Positions 1 to 10,493 of a stretch of DNA of 64,000 bases are shown here, one piece after another (the first letter of the stretch is position 1; each line of letters opens with the position of its first letter). Location: positions 30,870,501 to 30,934,500 of the forward strand of contig CM060883.1 in assembly GCA_030762935.1 (NCBI GenBank). The letters are read 5' to 3'. The DNA comes from Hymenopus coronatus. Its lineage: Eukaryota > Arthropoda > Insecta > Mantodea > Hymenopodidae. Made by a program: the position numbers and the translations under genes. The notes under the pieces are model-generated. The model did no database searches, was not told where the DNA came from, and saw nothing but the letters and a program-made list of their open reading frames with translations.

Positions 1-80
1 TGACTGTCTAGTCGGTGGCGTTTTGTGGTAACGTGTTCTAAAATGTCGTTGGACAACAGTTGCTGATTGCGTTCTAGCAA

Positions 81-218
81 ATGCCAACACGCAATATGCC
101 TTTTCCACAGGATTTTCCGCCATTTCAGCTTCTGCAACAACAAACAAAACACTACAGCGTTACCAATAGTAACAAACGAAACTTTGAGAGTTTCTCAACA
201 TACCTCCAAAATAATTAG
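81..218 (+). CDS. small unexplained ORF (45 aa), possibly not a gene
   Basis: An ATG at 81 opens 45 codons ending at TAG 216-218, with a stop directly upstream. The peptide is rich in Gln, Pro and Asn (starts MPTRNMPFPQ, contains LLQQQTK). I recognise no domain. A T-rich tract ending in TTTTACAG near 249 and a GTAAGT at 307 look like splice signals but do not give a consistent model with this ORF. The length is within chance for this base composition. Confidence 0.12.
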   Translation: MPTRNMPFPQDFPPFQLLQQQTKHYSVTNSNKRNFESFSTYLQNN

Positions 219-366
219 GTTGCTATCTCTAATAGTTTTTGTTTTACAGGCAGTTGAAGTTGTCTATTTCTTTTGTAGTAACCCTGTATTTTGTTTTGCG
301 ACCATAGTAAGTTTTCTAGCAGTGTACTTATACATGTACTTATATAGAAACCAATAGCAATTCTAG

Positions 367-548
367 TATACAAATTATCAAACGTCTAATAACAGAACAG
401 CTTCACAGAAACATATTAATGATTGCAAATTTGTTCAGAAAGTTACCCCAATCATCACACTGTTACAGTCCAGAGGTATGGAGCTGAACTGGATCTGTGC
501 GGCATGTGGAAGAACAGGCAAGACGGATCAACCTATCCTCGACCATCC
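367..548 (+). CDS. candidate terminal exon, product unknown
   Basis: After an AG at 365-366, preceded by a GTAAGT at 307 (a 60-bp possible intron), a frame stays open for about 60 codons. It includes the segment NWICAACGRTGKTDQP and ends at a TGA. AATAAA follows within a few bases of the stop, which suits a last exon with a very short 3' UTR. The Cys-x-x-Cys pair could be part of a zinc site, but there is no second pair. Function unknown; ORF length alone is chance-level. Confidence 0.17.
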
Positions 549-942
549 TACCTGAAATAAAGATGAAAAATAAATTGTAAGTGAAAAGAATGCAGGATTC
601 AGTGTAATGTATCGCATACAAGCTGTTCTTTTACATCCCAACAAATGCTATTTGCTTTGTGATACTGAAACGGAATTGATAAGATATTTCATATGCCCCG
701 ATGCGAAGTAGAATTAACTTTTTCGATTATAAATTTTGTTTGTCGGAACGCAGAATGAGATTTACATTTGAAGGACTTCAGAAGTACATATAGTTTTGAG
801 TAATACAACTGCAGATAACTAAAGATTTAGTTTAACTCCTGTCTTCGTTTTTACCTAGTAAGAATCTGAAAATATTTAAGAAATTAATTTTATTATTTGG
901 ATATAATTTAACATTCGATCAGTAAATATTTCAATCAGTTTA
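549..942. other. AT-rich spacer
   Basis: Nothing recognisable apart from the AATAAA motifs just after 550. Confidence 0.5.
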
Positions 943-1216
943 ATTTTTTTTTTTTTTTATTGTTCCATTACACCTTTAACTTCAATGGTCATTTCGGGGG
1001 CTTTGACTTGTGAAACAACTCGTAATACTGTAGGTTAGAACATTAGGTTAATCATTATTATATTACTAATACACACGCACTTTCACATTCATACTTCCAG
1101 ACTATATGGGGGATAGCGAATAAATCTGGTTAAAGAAAATTCTCCGCCCCAGCCTGGAATCGAACCTGGGAGCTCTGGGTGAGAAGTCAGCTCGCTGACC
1201 ACTCGACCACGGAGGC
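943..1216 (-). mobile_element. SINE-A copy 1 (tRNA-derived)
   Basis: On the minus strand the head reads CTCCGTGGTCGAGTGGTCAG (A-box-like), then GGTTCGATTCC (B box), then a body with TCTGGAAGTATGAATG and CAAAGCCCCCGA, and a poly(A) tail seen as a T-run at 944-958. This is the Pol III-type layout of a tRNA-related SINE. Other copies lie at 25735-26003 and 57211-57460, sharing the same head, body and tail end. Confidence 0.8.
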
Positions 1217-1548
1217 AGTCTTGTGTGCCGTAATTGATTATTTAAATAGTTGTGCTTATATGAATGTCTTATAAGTTATTTTTATTCCCTAGAAAAAGTA
1301 CTGAAAACGTTTAACTCTCCTCTGTGTTCTTATCAATTACTTGTTTTGATGCAGCATGATGCTCGGTCGCAACCTATATAAGGAACGGCGAACGGTACGA
1401 ACTTCCTAGCTCTGATGATCAGGGATCTAATTCCACAATGATTGCCTACAAACAATGCTTCAGCATCTGCACGTTCGTACGTGTGTTTGATAGGCACTAT
1501 TGACTGTGAAGTTGAAAAGGGTTCAGCTGATTTTAAAATGTTCTACTT
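1217..1548. other. unique spacer
   Basis: No feature recognised. ACCTATATAAGGAACGGC near 1370 contains a TATA-like motif without an associated transcript call. Confidence 0.4.
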
Positions 1549-2398
1549 TATACTTTCTCTACACGTACGATGTACATAGTGTATAGAGAAGGTATTGCAC
1601 TCCACCCAAAAATTCGATACCGAGATTTCACCGGAAATATGTATTTTAGGGTCCCCTGTATCCAAAAAAAGCATTTTCAGAAAAAGTTCCGTGTGTGTGT
1701 CCGTGTGTCTGTGAACACGATAACTCAAAAACGAAAAGTACCAAATTTGGTATTTAGGTTTAGTATCTTCTAGGGATGCGACACGAAGATTTTGAGAAAA
1801 ATCACCCCTCCCCAAACTACCCTTTACATGGGATTTTTTCGAAAATTTTAATTTTTTCAAAAATGGCTCTAACGATTTTGATTAAAATATCGTATACTAA
1901 AGATATTACCCTGACAAATAAAATGTATATCTTGAATTTTCTGGGAATAGTCTCTGAAGACTACTTTATTCTGGATGAATTTTACGGAATTTTCCATAAC
2001 TGCTAAACCGTAAGAGATAGACAAAAACTTACTGCACAAAAAATGTAGGGCACATTAAAACACACAATTTATGTTACATACATGTTTTTCCTTGAGTTGA
2101 TCGTTTTTAACATACTCCTGGTTATTCGTTTCAGCTTTGAAAAACGTATACTTTTCTCATACAGGAATTTGTCAATTCCTGTCCATACAAACAAAGGAAC
2201 TTCAGTCACATAGCAACCAGCTTTTAACTATCACTTTAACCTACGGTACTCCTTTATTTCCTGCAAGTAAGCAAGTAATAAGACTATTTCTAATAATTTT
2301 TCTCGATTAGCATGAAATAAATAGAAGAATAAGTTTTTTTAACAATGATTTGTTGCAGAGACGTAGAGAAAGGCATACGAATAGAACACATAAGATTG
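1549..2398 (-). mobile_element. HER copy 1, near full length
   Basis: HER means hairpin-ended repeat, the dominant family of this window. This minus-strand copy has the terminal palindrome at 1551-1595 (CTCTACACGTAC..TGTATAGAGA), the ATTTCACCGGAAATA block, a short GT run, the CGAAGATTTTGAGAAAAATC block, ATGGCTCTAACGATTTTGAT, and the far end AGAACACATAAGATT. It has no domain or continuous reading frame, so it is non-autonomous. Confidence 0.85.
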
Positions 2399-2815
2399 TT
2401 TCATGAATAAATAAATCTGACAAGCACACATTCGCGTTGCATTGACAATACTTGCACCGCGCACTACTAAGTTCGCCGGGCATCTCTAACAACCATTCCT
2501 TTAATGTTCATTCTTGACCATTCTTTTCTAAAATGTCGTACTTACCGCTTAGTCTTCTATTCAATAAGGCAATTAGAAATGAAGAAAAAGCGCAATAAAG
2601 TAACTGTTAAACACAACGAGCTACCACAATGGAACACCAAATTATACTGCTTTCAGAATTCTCACTGATTCATAAAGTAAAGCAACCGTGTTTTACTTGT
2701 TTCCATGTTCGTAGAATCATGACACTGCCTTGCAGGTACACAAAGATTTACATCCGTGAGTTCTTATAAGAAAGCCGATATAACATTAATAGTTTCTAAT
2801 AATATCCATAAAAAA
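2399..2815. other. unique spacer
   Basis: No feature recognised between HER copies 1 and 2. Confidence 0.4.
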
Positions 2816-3653
2816 ATCTGATGTGTTCCCTTCACAAGACTTTCACTGCAACAAATTATTCTATTTACTTAATTTAATGGAGCAAAAATTAACAGAAATA
2901 ATCTTATTACTAGCTTCCTTGTTAGTAGAAGCGAAATAAGGGGGTACCATAGGTTAAAGTGAGTCAAAAGCAGGTTGCTCTGCAACTGAAGTTCCTTTGT
3001 TTGTATGGACACGAGTTCACAAATTCCGTGTGAGAAAAGTGTAAGTTTTTATAGCTGAAACTAAAAACAAAGAATATCTCAAAAACAATCAACTTCACGA
3101 AAAAAATGTATATCATATAAATTGTGTGTTTTAAGGTGCTCTACATTTGTTGTGTGGTAAGTTTTGGTCCATCTCTTACGGTTTAGCAGTTATGCAAAAT
3201 TCCGTAAAATTGACCCAGAATAAAGTAGTCTTCAGTGGCTATTACCATAAAATTCAATATATACATTTTATTTGTCAGGTAAATATCTTTAATATACGAT
3301 ATTTTAATCAAAATCGTTAGAGCCATTTTTTAGAAAATCAAATTATTCTAAAAAAAATCCATGTAAAGGGTAGATAGGGGTGGGGGGATTTTGCTCAAAA
3401 TCTTCGTGTCGCATCCCTGGAAGATACTAAACTTAAATACCAAGTTTGATATTTTAGCTACTTTTCGTTTTTGAGTTATCGTGTTCATAGACACACGGAC
3501 ACACACGGACCTTTTTCTGAAAATGCTCTTTTTTATACAGGGGGTCCTAAAACATGTATTTCCCGTGAAATCTCGGTATCGAAATTTTGGGTGGAATACA
3601 ATACCTATTTATCCCAATGTACATTGTACATATGGGGCTAGAGAAAGTAAAAA
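2816..3653 (+). mobile_element. HER copy 2, near full length
   Basis: Starts AAAAAATCTGATGTGTTCCC and ends in the hairpin CCCAATGTACATTGTACATATGGGG followed by AGAAAGTAAAAA. The 3' hairpin arm is of the CCCATATGTACAATG variant rather than TATACACTATGTAC, showing that at least two hairpin versions circulate. Confidence 0.85.
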
Positions 3654-3985
3654 ATCCGTCAACCGTCAAAACTAATTTTGCCCATAATACAACTATAAAA
3701 TGTGTAAAATTTGACGGAAAATCCGTCAAGTTGGCAACCCTGTTACTCTGAGATACCGCCAGATCTTGGCGAGTTTTCCTGCTGCCTGCCACATCGATTC
3801 TTGGCAAGCTCACAAGGAAACAAGGTCAACAATTATGTATGACGTGGCTTCTCGGGGAAACAACAGGAACACTGATAAAGGATCTTAGACGACAGAAAAT
3901 TAATGAATATGATCATAGATTACTCGTCTCCAGGGAGTATTCCGCTAAATATCATTTAGTATGCATTACTAAAATAAATACAAAA
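3654..3985. other. unique spacer
   Basis: No feature recognised. ATCCGTCAA occurs twice (3652-3660 and 3720-3728). Confidence 0.35.
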
Positions 3986-4696
3986 ATCTGATGTGTTCAA
4001 TTCACATAATTTTGTCCGCATATATACAACAAATTATTCTTAAAAAGCTTATTTTTCTAACTACAAAAATGGTCTTATACTTGCTTCCTAGTAAGTAGAA
4101 GACAAATAAGGGAGCACCATAGGTTAAAGCGATAGTCAAAAGCTGGCTGCTATACGACTGAAGTTCATTTGTTTTTATGGACAGCAGTTAACAAATTATT
4201 CCTGTATGAAGAAAGTTAAGTTATTCAAAACTGAAACCAAAAACAAGGAGTCTCTCAAAAGCGATCAACTCCACGAAAAAAATTATATAAGATAAAATGT
4301 GTGTTTTAAGGTGCTCTACATTTGTTGTATCGTAAGTTTTTGTCTATCTCTTACGGTTTAGCAGTTACGCAAAATTCCGTAAAATTCATCCAGAATAAAG
4401 TAGTCTTCAGAGTCTATTTCCATAAAATTGAAGATAAACGTTTTATTTTTCAGGTATATATCTTTAATATACGGAATTTTAATCAAAATCGTTAGAACCA
4501 TTTTTGAGAAAATGAATATTTTCGAAAAAAGTTCCATGTAAAGGGTAGTTTGGGGTGGGAGGATTTTTCTCAAAATCTTCGTATCGCAGCCCTGGAAGAT
4601 ACTATACTTAAATACCAACTTTGGTATTTTACCGACTTTTCGTTTTAATACCTTTTCTATACACTATGTACATAGTACGTATAGAGAAAGTAAAAA
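3986..4696 (+). mobile_element. HER copy 3, internally deleted
   Basis: A complete 5' end (TCTGATGTGTTCAATTC) and 3' hairpin ending GAGAAAGTAAAAA are present. The stretch holding the (CA)n run and the CCGGTGAAATC block is missing: TTTTCGTTTTAATACC jumps straight to the hairpin. It contains a coding-like frame on the minus strand that is a by-product of the repeat. Confidence 0.8.
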
Positions 4697-5305
4697 TGGT
4701 CTTATACTTGTAAGTAGAAGCGAAATAAGAGTGTGCCACAAGTTAAAGCGATTGTCAAAACTGGTTGCTATGTGACTGAACTTCCTTTGTTTATATAGAG
4801 TTGACAACTTTCCTGATGATAAAAATATAAGTATTTTAAAGCTGAAAACAATAACAAGGAATATCTCAGAAATGGTCAGCTCTACAGTAGAAAACACTAT
4901 ATGGCATAAATTGTGTTCTAACAATATCTACATTTTTTGTGTAGTACATTTTTGTCTGTCTCTTACGGTTTACCATTAATGCAAACTTCATTCAGAATAA
5001 AGAGGCCCTCGGAGGCTATTCTCAGAAAATTGAAGATATAAACTTTATTTGTGAGGTAAATATTTATAATATATGATATTTTAATCAAAATCGTTAGTCA
5101 TTCTTGAGAAAATAAAATGTTCGACTTTTTTTCCACATAAAGGGTAGTTTGGGGAAGGGAGGCTTCTATAAAATCATTGTGTGGCATCCTGAAACTTAAC
5201 AGTAAGTACTAAGTTTGGTATTTAACAGAATTTTCGTTTTTGAGCTATGATGCTCACAGACACACACACACACACACACACATGCACCTTTTTATAAACA
5301 TTTTT
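4697..5305 (+). mobile_element. HER copy 4, lacks both ends
   Basis: Joined directly to copy 3 after GTAAAAATGG. It begins in the middle of the 5' third (CTTGTAAGTAGAAGCG) and stops just after a CA run at CTTTTTATAAAC, without the terminal hairpin. Confidence 0.75.
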
Positions 5306-5668
5306 TGTACAGTAAGTTTTTGTCTATCTCTTACGGTTTGCTAGTTATGCCAAATTAAGCAAAATTCATCCAGAATAAACAGGTCTTCAGAAGCTATTCC
5401 CAGAAAATTCAAGATATACATTTTATTTGTTAGGTAAATATCTTTAATGTACGATATTTTAATCAAAATCGTTAGAGCCATTTTTAAGAAAATCAAAATT
5501 TTCGAAAAAAGTTCCATGTAAAGGGTAGTTGGAGGTGGGAGGAATTTTCTCAAAATCTTCGTGTCGCATCCCTGGAAGATACTAAACTTAAATACCAAGT
5601 TTGGTATTTTAGCTACTTTTCGTTTTTGAGTTATCGTGTTCACAGTCACCGGACGCACGGACACACAG

Positions 5669-5699
<31 letters not shown>

Positions 5700-5851
5700 G
5701 ACCTTTTTCTGAAAACCATTTTTTGGATACAGGGGGTCCTAAAACATGTATTTCCGGTGAAATCTCGGTATCAATTTTTTTGGTGGAGTGTAATACATTC
5801 TCTATACACTATGTACATAGTGCGTATAGAAAAAGTAAAAATATCTCCACA
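5306..5851 (+). mobile_element. HER copy 5, 5' truncated
   Basis: Begins at TTTTTTGTACAGTAAG, abutting the broken end of copy 4, and runs to a good 3' hairpin (CTATACACTATGTACATAGTG) and AAAGTAAAAA. It carries a long CA run. Copies 4 and 5 together look like two partial units joined in the same orientation. Confidence 0.8.
5662..5697 (+). repeat. (CA)n microsatellite inside HER copy 5
   Basis: An almost pure CA run at the position where every HER copy carries a shorter CA/GT stretch. Confidence 0.9.
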
Positions 5852-6107
5852 GCTACAAACCTTGTTTAACAAAAACAATAAAAAACTGCATAACAACTAC
5901 TTCCAAATGTTTCTTTCTCATAGAAGATATTTGCATCTAATTCATATTTTAATTTATTTATTACTATATTTTCATGAATATTAATACTCAACCTCCAAAA
6001 ATAGTTTGCGATACACATATGTTCAGTAAATTGTAGAATCTCGTAAATTTAAATGTTCCTCCGTTCCCAACAGTACACTTCCCACACTTATATCGTAATA
6101 TATTTAC

Positions 6108-6627
6108 CACGGTCCCATAGGAATTGAAATCGATTTGAGTTCATTTCCATCTCAATAGGATCCGCATGTTAAATTCAATACGAATTGAAATCGTTTTGAA
6201 TTCGCAAGCTTCGAAAATAATTTAATCATCCATTTATGTTGATCAGCTTGGGATAGCGTTGGCGAACCTGCTAAACATATATTTATTATCTGTGTATTAT
6301 AAGCAGGTTTTGAAGTTAAATAATTATATTTGAACTATAGAAACCATGAAAGTGGTTCTGTTATAATCTAACACAGAGAAATAAACAAGAAGCATTAACA
6401 TACGACTACCAAGTGCAACGACTCAAGAAGAAGACTTTGTTTATCGTACTCAAAACGATTTGAGTGCAGAGGTGTTTCCATGTAACATATTTTGATCCAA
6501 TCTCATTCCGATCCCGCTTTTTAGGAGAATCGGATCTAAAATAAAATTCGATTTAAATCCACGTTTCCATGCCGTATTCGATATGGTAAGTGTACTCCAA
6601 TCGATTTCAATTCCCCGTGGAAACGTG
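6108..6627. mobile_element. inverted-repeat element, about 520 bp (MITE-like)
   Basis: The left end, from CACGGTCCCATA through GGAATTGAAATCGATTTGAG, is matched in reverse complement by the right end, which ends ATCGATTTCAATTCC..CGTGG..CGTG. The imperfect terminal inverted repeats are about 33 bp. Related motifs (AAATCGTTTTGA, ATGGAAACGTGG, ATGGAAACACC) recur inside. No transposase frame is visible and the target duplication is unclear, so the superfamily is not assigned. Confidence 0.55.
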
Positions 6628-6754
6628 CTAACTATTGCATTATTCATTTATTTTAATAAGTACAGAGCGGAAGGCAACTTCATACATTCCTTCTAATATG
6701 TGCTTCATAGAAGCATTACAACAAACAAAATCTAATGGCATTTGTTTGTGCAAT

Positions 6755-7256
6755 ACAAACGATCAACTCCACGAAAAAAATGTATATAACATAAATTGTG
6801 TGTTTTAATGTGCTCTACATTTTCTGTGGATTAAGTTTTTGTGTATCTCTTACGGTTTAGCAGTTATGCAAAATTCTGCAAAATTCATCCAGAATAAAGT
6901 AGTCTTCAGAGGCTATTTCCAGAAAATTCAAGATATACATTTTATTTGAAAGGTAAATATCTTTAATATATCATATTTTAATCAAAATCGTTAGAGCTAT
7001 TTCTGACAAACTGAAAATTTTCGAAAAAGGTAACGGGTAGATGGGGGGATTTTCTTAAAAATCTTCATGTCGTATCCTTGAAATACACCAAACTTAAATA
7101 CCAAATTTGGTATTTAACGGTCTTTTCGTTTTCGAACTATTCTGCCCAAAGAACCCAAAACATGTATTTCCGGTGAAATTTCGGTATCGATTTTTGGGTG
7201 CATTACAATACCTTCTCTAAACACTGTGTACATATTATGTGTAGAGAAAGTAAAAA
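6755..7256 (+). mobile_element. HER copy 6, 5' truncated and lacking the CA zone
   Basis: Begins at AACGATCAACTCCACG and ends ACATATTATGTGTAGAGAAAGTAAAAA. The microsatellite zone is deleted: CGAACTATTCTGCCC runs almost directly into the CAAAACATGTATTTCCGGTG block. Confidence 0.8.
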
Positions 7257-7747
7257 CAGAGATTTGGAGGACCATAGTTCGAGCCTGGCTTGGCAAACGT
7301 CGGTCTTACTTTTCCTTTCACATTTCAAGAGCACGATTTGGATATATTTGCCTCCCTAATTAACGGCGCGCAGAGGAAGTTGTATGTTCTAGCGATCTCC
7401 CGGCACATCATTAACAATTCATTTCATTCACGGCGGAGGACGGTAGCCGCAGACACTCGTTCTGAGAGGGTGGGTGCAGCCGCAAGGTCAAGTTGGGAGG
7501 ATGGAAGAATTTCTGGAGGACTTGGCCACTTCCGGTAGCCATGAAAAAGAAGCCAGGATCGCTTTCTTGCAGAAGAAATACTGCATGTTAGAAAATATTA
7601 TTGAGAAGATCATTAAGGAAGCGGCAGGCTAACTAAAAGTGTCATATGACTTTCTCTGTACTTTAAAAGCTCAGCATACCGGTAAGGCAATATAATGACA
7701 GTGTTAAAATATAATCCTTTAAGGAACATTTTCTCAGAAACTACTTA
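7257..7747. other. unique, relatively GC-rich block between HER copies
   Basis: Contains GACCATAGTTCGAGCCTGGC near its start, which resembles a tRNA B box, and the small ORF at 7501. Otherwise unassigned. Confidence 0.4.
7501..7632 (+). CDS. small ORF (43 aa) in a unique GC-richer block
   Basis: ATG at 7501 and TAA at 7630-7632, with the same frame open upstream back to a TAG at 7444. The peptide (MEEFLEDLATSGSHEKEARI, then ending ENIIEKIIKEAAG) is charged and amphipathic and looks helical or coiled-coil. It lies in a non-HER block (7257-7747) with higher GC than its flanks, so it may be part of an exon or an unrecognised transposon protein. No family recognised. Confidence 0.25.
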   Translation: MEEFLEDLATSGSHEKEARIAFLQKKYCMLENIIEKIIKEAAG

Positions 7748-8315
7748 TTGTACCTTCTTAAGTACATAGTGTATAGAGAAGTTATTGTAATGCATCCAAA
7801 AATTCGATATCGAGATTTCACCGGAATATATGTTTTGGGTCTTCCTGAAGGCCAAAAAAAAAAACACCCACACATTTTTTAGAAAAAATCCGCTTGGTAT
7901 TTAAGTTACGATCTTCCAAGGATGCGACACGAAGATTTCCAAGAAAATCCCCCCACGCCAAACTACCCTTGATTTTCTCAAAAATAGCTCTAACGATTTT
8001 GAATAAAATATCGTATATTTAAGGTATTTACCTGAAATATAAAATGCATATATTGAATTGTCTGGGTATATCCTCTGAAGACTACTTTATTCTGAATGAA
8101 TTTTGCGGAATTTTACATAACTGCTAAACCGTAAGAGATGGACAAAAACTTGCTACACAAAAAATGTAGAGCACATTAAAACACACAATTTATGTTATAT
8201 ACATTTTTTTCGTGGAGTTCGTCGTTTTTGTGACATTCCTTATTTTTGGTTTCTAAGAATTATTTGTTGCAGGGATATGGAGAAAGTCATGTGAATGGTA
8301 CACATCAGGTTTTTT
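7748..8315 (-). mobile_element. HER copy 7, deleted at the sense 5' third
   Basis: The minus-strand copy keeps the hairpin end (AAGTACATAGTGTATAGAGAAG) and the far end GTACACATCAGG. About 180 bp between GGTTTC and AAGAATTATTTGTTG are missing. Confidence 0.8.
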
Positions 8316-8604
8316 CATTAAAATATTATACTAACCACTTAACAATTTCAAAACTATAGATAATTTTAAAAATAATGGCCCTGTTAAAATATTTATCATT
8401 TACATACACATAATGTCTGAAAGTATGAGCTTTCTATGTGCAACAGTTTCTGAGAAAATGTTCCTTATGTATCAAAAAATATAGTTTAGAGATATCGAGC
8501 TTCAAAGTTAGAACTAATCTTTTCAATACATTTCAGCACCATAGGAGGTATTGTCAGGGTTATGAAGAATATTTATTATTTCATTAGTGCTATTTTCATC
8601 AGCA
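8316..8604. other. AT-rich spacer, possible 3' flank of the candidate exon at 8657
   Basis: No other feature recognised. Confidence 0.3.
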
Positions 8605-8610
8605 TTTATT
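8605..8610 (-). promoter_or_regulatory. possible polyadenylation signal AATAAA
   Basis: Lies downstream of the candidate terminal exon on the same strand. Confidence 0.25.
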
Positions 8611-8656
8611 ATTATATTCATCTCCATAGTTGTGCAGTTTCTTTTTAGAAGAACTA

Positions 8657-8828
8657 TTACACTTCATCACTGTTACTTTTACCTACATCAGTATTTACTT
8701 CAACATCCACATGTGGATCTGTAATATCAACATTATTTGCAGTGATATCTTTTGGTTTTCCAACATTCTTCCGTTTTCTTAAAACCCTATTACTATGTCG
8801 TGGCGTTATATACAAATTGAAATAATAA
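8657..8828 (-). CDS. candidate terminal exon, product unknown
   Basis: On the minus strand a T/G-rich tract ends TTGTTGTTGTGTTCAG at 8829-8844, a good 3' splice site. It is followed by 56 codons and a TAA at 8657-8659. The peptide starts YYFNLYITPRHSNRVLRKRK and becomes acidic (DPHVDVEVNTDVGKSNSDEV). This resembles a basic juxtamembrane or nuclear-localisation stretch followed by an acidic tail. AATAAA (minus strand, 8605-8610) lies about 47 bases past the stop. No family recognised; it is short enough to be chance, but the splice, stop and polyadenylation signals are in order. Confidence 0.28.
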
Positions 8829-8844
8829 CTGAACACAACAACAA

Positions 8845-9303
8845 AATATCCACAATCACATCAGTAACGAACTAAGATGTTTACACAAAACAAACTGGCT
8901 AGGTTAGTTTGCCATGATAAATCAGTACCAAAAATAGGTATGGCGATTTCAAAAATTTCCCACATTTCCTTCCTAAATGCTTTAAATATATTAATTCCAT
9001 TCCCCATTTTCTCAAAGGTCAATAAATTGGCCGACCACATCCACTAAATGCAGTCCCTTGGTAAATATTCTATAAAAAGCCTTAAAATAGTCATATCAAG
9101 ATAAACATTTAAGCATTTTACGCAGAAAATTCTCTAGTAGTTTTACATACAGAAAACAAAACAATATATTTTTGCTCATATTTACCTAACCAGGTTCCCT
9201 TATCATATGGATTATTCCTATACGAAACTCTTTCATTCATTTAGCGTTATATATTTGTGTACTACTATTGTAAAGGATAAATAATGAACAACACTGCTCT
9301 TCC
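8845..9303. other. AT-rich spacer (possible intron of the minus-strand candidate gene)
   Basis: No upstream exon recognised. Confidence 0.3.
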
Positions 9304-9390
9304 AAACTAAAATATGTGTTCCATTCACAATACTTTCTTTACATCTCTGCAACAAAGTATTGATAAAAAGCTTATTATATATATAGTTAT
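9304..9390 (+). mobile_element. HER 5'-end fragment
   Basis: ATATGTGTTCCATTCACAATACTTTCTTTACATCTC matches the first part of HER and breaks off after AAGCTTATTA. Confidence 0.6.
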
Positions 9391-9656
9391 AACACACAGT
9401 TTATGTGAAATATGTTTTCCATTTCCAAGATTTACTTATTATTGACTTGAATTTTCAAAATATAAGTATCTTTTCTCAAATTGGAAGAAATTATTCGTTT
9501 CCTTCTCTCTTTCATCCATTCTCTCTCTCTCACTCTCTTTCTCTCAAAAAGAAAGGATTTTCTAGAAAATTACATAGCGACCATTTTATTTGACTTTCGT
9601 TTAAGCCCTTAAAGCCCTAGTTATTCCCTATTGCTAATGTATCTGTAAGGGAATAT

Positions 9657-9695
<39 letters not shown>

Positions 9696-9780
9696 TATGT
9701 TTATGGCGATTAACATGAGGCAGATAGAAGAATAAGATTTTTATAAGAATAGTTAGTTGCAGAATAGACAGATGAGATCA
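9391..9780 (-). mobile_element. diverged HER fragment
   Basis: ACACACAGTTTATGTGAAAT, AAGTATCTTTTCTCAAATTGG and CATAGCGACCATTTTATTTG align with the type-B HER body on the minus strand. An A-run lies at 9661-9692. Confidence 0.5.
9661..9692 (+). repeat. poly(A) run, 32 A
   Basis: Uninterrupted A tract inside diverged HER sequence. No SINE body precedes it. Confidence 0.9.
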
Positions 9781-10057
9781 TGTGAAGGAGGGCATCAAAT
9801 ATTTTTATACACAATAATACGTCTTCTTGTTTTTCTCCCGAGATTTTTCGTATTATCAGATTATAATTTCAAATGTTCGCGTAAGGGCTTCTTAATAGAT
9901 TTTTTTGTGCAACAAGTATATAAAGCTACATATGATTACTTCCTCTGCCACATACATAGCTAAAGAAACTATTTCATTCCATCCCATCCCAAAAATTCGT
10001 TATCGAAATTTCACTGCAAATATAGAAAAAAAAATATTTCCAGATGAGGGTCCGAGT

Positions 10058-10061
<4 letters not shown>

Positions 10062-10120
<59 letters not shown>

Positions 10121-10121
10121 A
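10062..10121 (+). repeat. (GA)n microsatellite
   Basis: About 60 bp of GA repeats with one GGA interruption, at the HER microsatellite position. Confidence 0.95.
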
Positions 10122-10194
10122 CGAGAACAATAACTATTACGTTTGGTATTTCGGCTCATCATCTTTCAGGGATGCGACATAAAGATTTCAACAG

Positions 10195-10240
10195 ATAGGT
10201 AGAGTCAGACTGAAAAATTCAATGCCATAGCACGGTTCTG
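10195..10240 (-). mobile_element. SINE-F fragment
   Basis: AGAGTCAGACTGAAAAATTC followed by AATGCCATAGCACGG matches the minus-strand tail and tRNA 3' end of the SINE-F copies near 28 kb. Confidence 0.5.
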
Positions 10241-10493
10241 TGATAAAAATAGTTAAGTTATCATATATTAAAGATATTTACATCACAAAGTAAATGTATG
10301 TTTTGAGTTGTATGGGAATAGTCTCTGAGGCCCTCTTCATTCTGGATGACTTTTACATAGCTGGTAAACCATAGATGTTAAAAACCTAATTTGTGTGTAT
10401 CGTTTAGTTGAGTCAACCATTACGAGATAGTCATTATTGATTTCAATTTTAAAATACTTATACTTGCCTCTAACAGGATGTCTTTTTTTCTTC

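Larger units (their letters stand above)
9964..10400 (-). mobile_element. HER fragment with GA-run
   Basis: CAAAAATTCGTTATCGAAATTTCACTG and GGATGCGACATAAAGATTTC are HER blocks. The usual GT run is replaced by a (GA)n run. A SINE-F-like tail (AGAGTCAGACTGAAAAATTC) interrupts it at about 10195-10240. Confidence 0.65.

Noticed and set aside
9661..9692. Processed pseudogene or SINE tail
   Set aside because: The A-run has no gene or SINE body on either side, only diverged HER sequence.
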